Shown here in pieces: positions 59,071-64,000 of a stretch of DNA of 64,000 bases. The notes below the pieces were generated by a model. It ran no database searches. It was not told the DNA's origin and saw nothing but the letters and a program-made list of their open reading frames with translations. Both the position numbers and the translations under genes were made by a program. How positions within the stretch are numbered: the stretch's first letter is position 1; the number at the start of each line of letters is the position of its first letter. Source of the stretch: Bradyrhizobium sp. AS23.2 (GTDB taxonomy: Bacteria > Pseudomonadota > Alphaproteobacteria > Rhizobiales > Xanthobacteraceae); assembly GCF_001908185.1 (NCBI RefSeq), contig NZ_LGHM01000041.1, positions 1-64,000 of the forward strand. The letters run 5' to 3'.

Positions 59071-59889
59071 ATGACCGCCCTCAATCCGACCGGCTTCCTT
59101 ACCATCGGTGGCGCCAGCCTCGAGTACAAATGGCTCGCGCCGCAAGCCGCTGATGCGCCGACCATCGTCATGCTGCATGAAGGCCTCGGCTCGGTCAGCC
59201 TGTGGAACGATTTTCCGGAGAAGCTCCAGCAAGCGACCGGTGCCGGGATCTTCGCCTATTCGCGCGCGGGCTACGGCCAATCGAGCCCGGTGACGCTGCC
59301 GCGGCCGCTCGATTACATGCAGCGGGAAGCGCTGGGCGTGCTGCCGAAGATCCTCGACGTGATCGGCTTCAAGCGCGGCCTCTTGCTCGGCCATTCTGAT
59401 GGTGCCTCGATCGCGACGATCTATGCAGGCGCGCATCAGGATCACCGCCTCAACGGCCTCGTGCTGATCGCGCCGCATTTCATTGTCGAAGATATCTCGG
59501 TGAAATCCATCGCGGCGATCAAGACCACTTACGAGACCACAGACCTGAAGACGAAGCTCGCGCGCTGGCACAAGGACGTCGACAACGCTTTCTACGGCTG
59601 GAACGGCGCCTGGCTCGATCCGGCGTTCCGCGACTGGGACATCTCGGAATATCTCGCCTATATCCGCATTCCGGTCATGGTCCTGCAGGGTGGAAACGAC
59701 CAATATGGGACGCTGCGCCAGGTCGAGATTGCGCAGGAAGAGTGTTATTGTCCGGTAGATCTAAAAATTATTTCAGGCGCGGGGCATTCCCCGCATCGTG
59801 AAGCGCCAGGGGCGACGCTTGACGCGATTGAGCAATTTGCAAAGGCGGCCCTGCGCGACGATCAGGGACTTCAGGGACGCACCGCATGA
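59071..59889 (+). CDS. alpha/beta hydrolase of the box cluster
   Basis: The 272-residue alpha/beta hydrolase starts at the ATG at 59071 (gaacgaaag upstream). It has an oxyanion-region HEGLGSVSLWNDFP, nucleophile Ser in LLLGHSDGASIA, Asp around LQGGNDQYGT and His in GAGHSPHREAP. Hydrolases of this kind accompany box clusters and may remove CoA from dead-end intermediates or act on ring-opened products. The exact reaction is not established from sequence. Confidence 0.82.
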   Translation: MTALNPTGFLTIGGASLEYKWLAPQAADAPTIVMLHEGLGSVSLWNDFPEKLQQATGAGIFAYSRAGYGQSSPVTLPRPLDYMQREALGVLPKILDVIGFKRGLLLGHSDGASIATIYAGAHQDHRLNGLVLIAPHFIVEDISVKSIAAIKTTYETTDLKTKLARWHKDVDNAFYGWNGAWLDPAFRDWDISEYLAYIRIPVMVLQGGNDQYGTLRQVEIAQEECYCPVDLKIISGAGHSPHREAPGATLDAIEQFAKAALRDDQGLQGRTA

Positions 59890-59907
59890 GCTTGCGGAGG
59901 CACATCA

Positions 59908-60435
59908 ATGAATGTGCCGCCGAATATGGGCGGTCCACTGCCGTGGCCGCAATGGGCTTATGTGCCGGGCGAGGCCGGCGGGGGCGACGCGGACTACGAG
60001 ACGCTGGACATGGCCAAGGCGCTGGTGCCCTCGGCGTTCCGCGGCTACGTGCCGGCGCGCCACCCGGCGCTGCGCTACGGGCTCGCGCTCAATGACCGCG
60101 GCTATTTCTGGGAATCGCAGGAGGTGTTGGAGGCGGTCTGGGCAGCAGCCCCGCAAGGCAGCCGGGAGCGCATTCTGCTGCGCGCCTGCATCCATATCGC
60201 CAATGCGAACCTGCGGCTGCGCATGCAGCGACCGCATTCGGCCGCGCGCCTGTTTGGGGATGCGCTCGCGGAGTTGCAAATCCTCAATTCCCGCAAGACA
60301 GCCGCGGGCGGCGACGGCTTCGTCGAGAGCTTCCCGGTTGCGCCATTGGTGGCGCTGCTCCAGGTCACGTTTGGCCGACCGCAGCTCTCCAAGGCGGACT
60401 GGGTCGCGCTCGGCGCGACTGCGCGGTCTCAATAG
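59908..60435 (+). CDS. DUF309-family protein of the box cluster
   Basis: The ATG at 59908 (gcggagg 8 nt upstream) gives 175 residues. The core PALRYGLALNDRGYFWESQEVLEAVWAAAPQGSRERILLRACIHIANANLRLRMQRP fits DUF309, a helical family of unknown function with a WE-x3-VLE-type motif. It follows the hydrolase gene by 18 bp and precedes boxC by 116 bp. No catalytic residues are evident. Its constant place inside a benzoate operon would make it worth testing. Confidence 0.78.
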   Translation: MNVPPNMGGPLPWPQWAYVPGEAGGGDADYETLDMAKALVPSAFRGYVPARHPALRYGLALNDRGYFWESQEVLEAVWAAAPQGSRERILLRACIHIANANLRLRMQRPHSAARLFGDALAELQILNSRKTAAGGDGFVESFPVAPLVALLQVTFGRPQLSKADWVALGATARSQ

Positions 60436-60440
60436 ATTTC

Positions 60441-60508
60441 ATGAAACAAAGTGCATGCGTCCGCCGTTATGGACTAGACGCGCTCTAAAAGATGCACTAT
60501 TGTGCATC
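60441..60508. promoter_or_regulatory. candidate BoxR operator region before boxC
   Basis: ATGAAACAAAGTGCATGC at 60441 resembles the site before the ligase gene. The perfect hairpin GATGCAC-TATT-GTGCATC (60491-60508) lies 43 bp upstream of boxC. BzdR/BoxR-type operators are built from TGCA repeats. Confidence 0.5.
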
Positions 60509-60551
60509 TAGCACTACAGCCAGAACTCATAACCAAGCTCAAGGGTGGCCC

Positions 60552-62240
60552 ATGGCCGGGGAAGATCGGCGCCTCGCAGGCGGTGCGACATTCATCGATT
60601 TCCAGACCGAACCGTCCCGCTACCGGCACTGGAAGCTCGCGGTCGATGGCGACGTCGCGACCCTGACCATGGATGTCGACGAGAATGGCGGCCTGTTCGA
60701 GGGCTATCTGCTCAAGCTCAATTCCTATGATCTCGGCGTTGACATCGAGCTTGCCGACGCGATCCAGCGGCTGCGCTTCGAACACCCGGAAGTGAAGGTC
60801 GTGGTGATGCGTTCGGCCAAGAACCGCGTGTTCTGTGCCGGCGCCAACATCCGCATGCTCGCGGGCTCCACTCACGCCCACAAGGTCAACTTCTGCAAGT
60901 TCACCAACGAGACCCGCAACGGCATGGAAGACTCCTCGGAGAATTCCGGCCAGCGCTTCATCACGGTGGTGAATGGCTCCGCCGCCGGCGGCGGCTATGA
61001 GCTCGCGCTCGCGACCGACCATATCATTCTTGCCGATGACGGCTCGTCTGCTGTCGCTTTGCCTGAAGTGCCGCTGCTCGCGGTGCTGCCGGGCACCGGC
61101 GGTCTGACGCGCGTTGTCGACAAGCGCAAGGTGCGCCGCGATCACGCCGACTTCTTCTGCACCATCGAGGAGGGCGTGAAGGGCAAGCGCGCCGTGCAGT
61201 GGCGCCTGGTCGACGAGATCGCGCCGAACTCGAAGTTAGAGGCCAAGATCGCCGAGCGCGCCAGGGAATTCGCCGGCAGCTCGAAGCGCAAGGGCGGCGG
61301 CAAGGGCATCGCGCTCTCGCCGCTCAAGCGGGTGATCGACGAAACCAGCATCCGCTACGGCTTCGTCAGTGTCGATATCGACCGTGCCGCGCGGATCGCC
61401 ACCATCTCGATCAAGGCGCCGGAAGCTGCGCCGCCCGCTGATATCGACGGCATGATGGCGCAGGGGCCTTCGTTCTGGTCGCTCCAGGTCGCGCGCGAGC
61501 TCGACGACGCCATCCTGCATCTGCGTATCAACGAGCTCGAGATCGCGATGCTGGTGTTCAAGAGCCATGGCGATCGCGCCCACGTGCTTGCCAGCGACGC
61601 CTTCCTTGAAGCCAACAAGGCGCACTGGCTGGTCAATGAGATCCGCCACTACTGGAAGCGTGTGTTGAAGCGCATCGACGTCACCTCGCGCACGCTGGTG
61701 ACGCTGGTCGAGCCCGGCTCCTGCTTTGCCGGCACGCTCGCCGAACTCGTTTTCGCCGCCGACCGCTCCTACATGCTGGTCGGCACGCGCCAGGGCGACA
61801 ACCGTCCGCCGCCCTCGATCGAACTTTCGGCCATGAACTTCGGTCCGTATCCGATGAGCCATGGGCTGACGCGCCTGGAGTCGCGCTTCCAGGCCGATCC
61901 GTCGGACGTGGAACGCGCGGAAGCCACCGTCGGCACGACGCTCGACGCCGAGCAGGCCGAAGAGCTCGGCCTCGTCACCTTCGCGCTCGACGACATCGAC
62001 TGGGACGATGAGGTTCGCGTATTTCTGGAGGAGCGCGCCAGCTTCTCGCCCGACAGCCTGACCGGCATGGAAGCGAGCCTCCGCTTCGTCGGTCCCGAGA
62101 CGATGGAGTCAAAGATCTTCGCGCGCCTGACTGCGTGGCAGAACTGGATCTTCCAGCGGCCGAACGCAGTCGGCGAGGAAGGCGCGCTGCGCCGCTACGG
62201 CAGCGGGCAGAAGCCGAAATTCGATATGACGCGGGTGTAA
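60552..62240 (+). CDS. boxC: benzoyl-CoA-dihydrodiol lyase / epoxide ring-cleaving lyase BoxC
   Basis: The ATG at 60552 gives 562 residues. BoxC is a crotonase-fold enzyme of about this length. Landmarks are KLNSYDLGVDIELADAIQRLRFEHPEVKVVVM, FCAGANIRMLAG (oxyanion hole), NGSAAGGGYELALATDHIILADD and GTGGLTRVVDKRKVRRDHADFFC. It hydrolytically opens 2,3-epoxybenzoyl-CoA to 3,4-dehydroadipyl-CoA semialdehyde and formate. It is encoded before boxB and separated from it by a palindromic repeat. Confidence 0.94.
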   Translation: MAGEDRRLAGGATFIDFQTEPSRYRHWKLAVDGDVATLTMDVDENGGLFEGYLLKLNSYDLGVDIELADAIQRLRFEHPEVKVVVMRSAKNRVFCAGANIRMLAGSTHAHKVNFCKFTNETRNGMEDSSENSGQRFITVVNGSAAGGGYELALATDHIILADDGSSAVALPEVPLLAVLPGTGGLTRVVDKRKVRRDHADFFCTIEEGVKGKRAVQWRLVDEIAPNSKLEAKIAERAREFAGSSKRKGGGKGIALSPLKRVIDETSIRYGFVSVDIDRAARIATISIKAPEAAPPADIDGMMAQGPSFWSLQVARELDDAILHLRINELEIAMLVFKSHGDRAHVLASDAFLEANKAHWLVNEIRHYWKRVLKRIDVTSRTLVTLVEPGSCFAGTLAELVFAADRSYMLVGTRQGDNRPPPSIELSAMNFGPYPMSHGLTRLESRFQADPSDVERAEATVGTTLDAEQAEELGLVTFALDDIDWDDEVRVFLEERASFSPDSLTGMEASLRFVGPETMESKIFARLTAWQNWIFQRPNAVGEEGALRRYGSGQKPKFDMTRV

Positions 62241-62246
62241 CTCTCT

Positions 62247-62366
62247 CATGTCCCGGGCGCGCTGCGTCACGAAGTGATGCGACGCAGAACCGGGACCCAC
62301 ACGGACCATATGGGTCCCGGCTCAGCAGTGCAGCACTTCGCGCCGCACTGCGTCCGGGACACGAGA
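62247..62366. repeat. gtcccggacgc palindromic repeat between boxC and boxB
   Basis: tcatgtcccgggcgcgctgcg...aaccgggaccca and tgggtcccggctc...cgcactgcgtccgggacacgaga. It is the fourth copy of the family and breaks an otherwise tight operon, so it may affect boxB expression. Confidence 0.8.
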
Positions 62367-62383
62367 TCGCAAGGAGCACGGCC

Positions 62384-63835
62384 ATGAACATGAACATCAT
62401 GAACGTCGACTACTCGACCAAGATTCCGAACAACGTGAATCTCGCGGAAGACCGCCAGGTGTTGAAGGCGCTCGAAGGCTGGCATCCCGGCTACATGGAC
62501 TGGTGGAGCGACATGGGGCCGGAAGGCTTCCAGGAATCGCTGGTGTACTTGCGCACCGCCTACTCGGTCGACCCGCGCGGCTGGGCCAAGTTCGACTATG
62601 TGCGGATGCCCGAATATCGCTGGGGCATCCTGCTTGCACCGCAGGAAGAGAACCGCGTCGTGCCGTTCGGCGAGCACTATGGCGAGCCGGCCTGGCAGGA
62701 AGTCCCGGGCGAGCATCGCGCGATGCTGCGCCGCCTGATCGTGATCCAGGGCGACACCGAGCCGGCTTCGGTCGAGCAGCAGCGCCATCTCGGCAAGACC
62801 GCGCCCTCGCTGTACGACATGCGCAACCTGTTCCAGGTCAATGTTGAGGAAGGCCGTCACCTCTGGGCGATGGTCTACCTGCTCCAGAAATATTTCGGCC
62901 GCGACGGTCGTGAAGAAGCCGACGACTTGCTGCGCCGCCGCTCGGGCGATGCGGATGCGCCCCGTATGTTAGGGGCCTTCAACGAGGCGACGCCGGACTG
63001 GCTGTCCTTCTTCATGTTCACCTACTTCACCGACCGCGACGGCAAGATGCAGCTGCACTCACTGGCGCAGTCGGGCTTCGATCCCCTGTCGCGCACCTGC
63101 CGCTTCATGCTGACCGAGGAGGCGCACCACATGTTCGTCGGTGAGACCGGCATCACCCGCGTCGTGCAGCGCACCTGCGATGCGATGCGCGAAGCCGGCA
63201 TCTCCGATCCCACCGATATCGCTAAGGTCCGTGCGCTCGGCGTGATCGACCTGCCGACCATCCAGAAGAAGCTGAACCTGCACTACACGCTGTCGCTCGA
63301 CCTGTTCGGCTCGGAGGTCTCGACCAATGCGGCGAATGCCTTCAACGCCGGCATCAAGGGCCGCTACCATGAGACCCAGATCGAGGATGATCACCAGCTC
63401 AAGAACGCCACCTATCCGGTGCTGAAGTACATCAATGGCGAAATCAAGCTGGTCGACGAGCCGGCGCTCACCGCGCTCAACATGCGCCTGCGCGACGACT
63501 ACAGCCAGGACTGCGTGAAGGGCATGCTGCGCTGGAACAAGGTGATCTCGACCGCGGGCTACGATTTCAAGCTGACGCTGCCGAACGTCGCCTTCCATCG
63601 CCACATCGGCGAATTCAAGGACGTTCATGCGACGCCCGATGGCATCCTGATCGACGATGCCACCTGGGCCAAGCGCAAGGACGAGTGGCTGCCCTCGACC
63701 GGCGACGGCGACTTCATCACTTCGCTGATGCAGCCCGTCACCGAGACCGGCAAGTTCGCGTCCTGGATCTCGCCGCCGAAAGTCGGCATCGACAACAAGC
63801 CGGGTGACTTCGAGTACGTGAAGATCGAGTCGTAA
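62384..63835 (+). CDS. boxB: benzoyl-CoA 2,3-epoxidase subunit BoxB
   Basis: The ATG at 62384 (aagga 10 nt upstream) gives 483 residues. It is the di-iron oxygenase component, with ligand motifs in NVEEGRHLWAMVYLL and LTEEAHHMFVGETGI (EExxH-type) and ferritin-like helices. The N-terminus VNLAEDRQVLKALEGWHPGYMDWW is characteristic. It epoxidises benzoyl-CoA using oxygen and electrons from BoxA, whose gene is not in the window, so boxA may lie just beyond 64000 or elsewhere. Confidence 0.95.
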   Translation: MNMNIMNVDYSTKIPNNVNLAEDRQVLKALEGWHPGYMDWWSDMGPEGFQESLVYLRTAYSVDPRGWAKFDYVRMPEYRWGILLAPQEENRVVPFGEHYGEPAWQEVPGEHRAMLRRLIVIQGDTEPASVEQQRHLGKTAPSLYDMRNLFQVNVEEGRHLWAMVYLLQKYFGRDGREEADDLLRRRSGDADAPRMLGAFNEATPDWLSFFMFTYFTDRDGKMQLHSLAQSGFDPLSRTCRFMLTEEAHHMFVGETGITRVVQRTCDAMREAGISDPTDIAKVRALGVIDLPTIQKKLNLHYTLSLDLFGSEVSTNAANAFNAGIKGRYHETQIEDDHQLKNATYPVLKYINGEIKLVDEPALTALNMRLRDDYSQDCVKGMLRWNKVISTAGYDFKLTLPNVAFHRHIGEFKDVHATPDGILIDDATWAKRKDEWLPSTGDGDFITSLMQPVTETGKFASWISPPKVGIDNKPGDFEYVKIES

Positions 63836-63859
63836 GACGCGACGTTGCTCCACACACTC

Positions 63860-63937
63860 CCCTGTCGTCCCGGACAAGCAAACGCCTGGCAACGCAGTTG
63901 CCAGGCGTTTGCGCAGATCCGGGATCCATAACCCCAG
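63860..63937. repeat. palindromic repeat / possible terminator after boxB
   Basis: ctgtcgtcccggac is followed by the perfect 16-bp inverted repeat GCAAACGCCTGGCAAC-GCA-GTTGCCAGGCGTTTGC (63878-63912) and gatccgggatcc. It may end boxB transcription. No gene is seen from 63836 to 64000. Confidence 0.65.
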
Positions 63938-64000
63938 GGAGGGGTCGTGGCACGAGCTAGCAACCACGAATCTTCGCCAAACTACTGCCTGTGGTTATGG

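Overview
The window reads as a chromosomal accessory region of a Bradyrhizobium-type alphaproteobacterium (Bradyrhizobium/Rhodopseudomonas group). The evidence is high GC, a BjaR/BjaI quorum-sensing pair, a CYP199A-type P450 with its ferredoxin, box-pathway benzoate genes, several liv-type aromatic/amino-acid importers, and many short palindromic intergenic repeats of the kind common in Bradyrhizobium. Species assignment is inference from remembered protein families; no database search was run. No rRNA, tRNA or CRISPR array was recognised.

Layout. 1-9.5 kb: a membrane protein, a thioredoxin-like/CcdA pair, an ECF sigma factor with a candidate small RNA beside it, and a four-gene signalling operon (TRAP-type binding protein, two histidine kinases, OmpR regulator). 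9.7-12 kb: an orphan UgpB-like binding protein and a twice-frameshifted phosphotransferase gene. 12.3-23 kb: a peptide-type ABC importer (SBP, two permeases, a two-domain ATPase broken by a repeat), then AtzG-AtzE-AtzH, a GntR regulator and a convergent allophanate hydrolase AtzF. Together they look like the carboxybiuret-to-ammonia end of an s-triazine/cyanurate-like pathway.

23-40 kb is aromatic uptake and activation: MarR/feruloyl-CoA synthase, MarR/CYP199A/ferredoxin, two liv-type binding proteins, and a type II NADH dehydrogenase. A long minus-strand operon follows (LysR, shikimate dehydrogenase, SBP, livHMGF, quiC). That operon fits shikimate/quinate uptake and catabolism, but quiC has a large internal deletion and the LysR gene has lost its recognition-helix region, so the locus seems to be decaying.

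40-50 kb: bjaR-bjaI with a perfect palindrome between them, a small gene after bjaI, a liv-type transporter without a binding protein, and a glutamine-synthetase-like/Rieske oxygenase pair with a divergent IclR regulator. 50-56.2 kb: a frameshifted MASE/GGDEF/EAL gene, a PRC-barrel protein, an intact IS630-family element inserted inside a composite repeat, a transglutaminase-like protein and a truncated haemoglobin. 56.3-64 kb: the box cluster (boxR, benzoate-CoA ligase, alpha/beta hydrolase, DUF309 protein, boxC, boxB) with palindromic candidate BoxR sites. boxA is not in the window.

The common theme is import of aromatic or nitrogen-rich compounds, CoA activation, and local one-regulator control. 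Several genes carry single-base frameshifts, two of them in homopolymers (A8, C6), so assembly errors should be excluded before calling those genes dead. The most novel candidates are the sigma-factor-linked small RNA, the decayed quinate operon, and the GS-like/Rieske pair.
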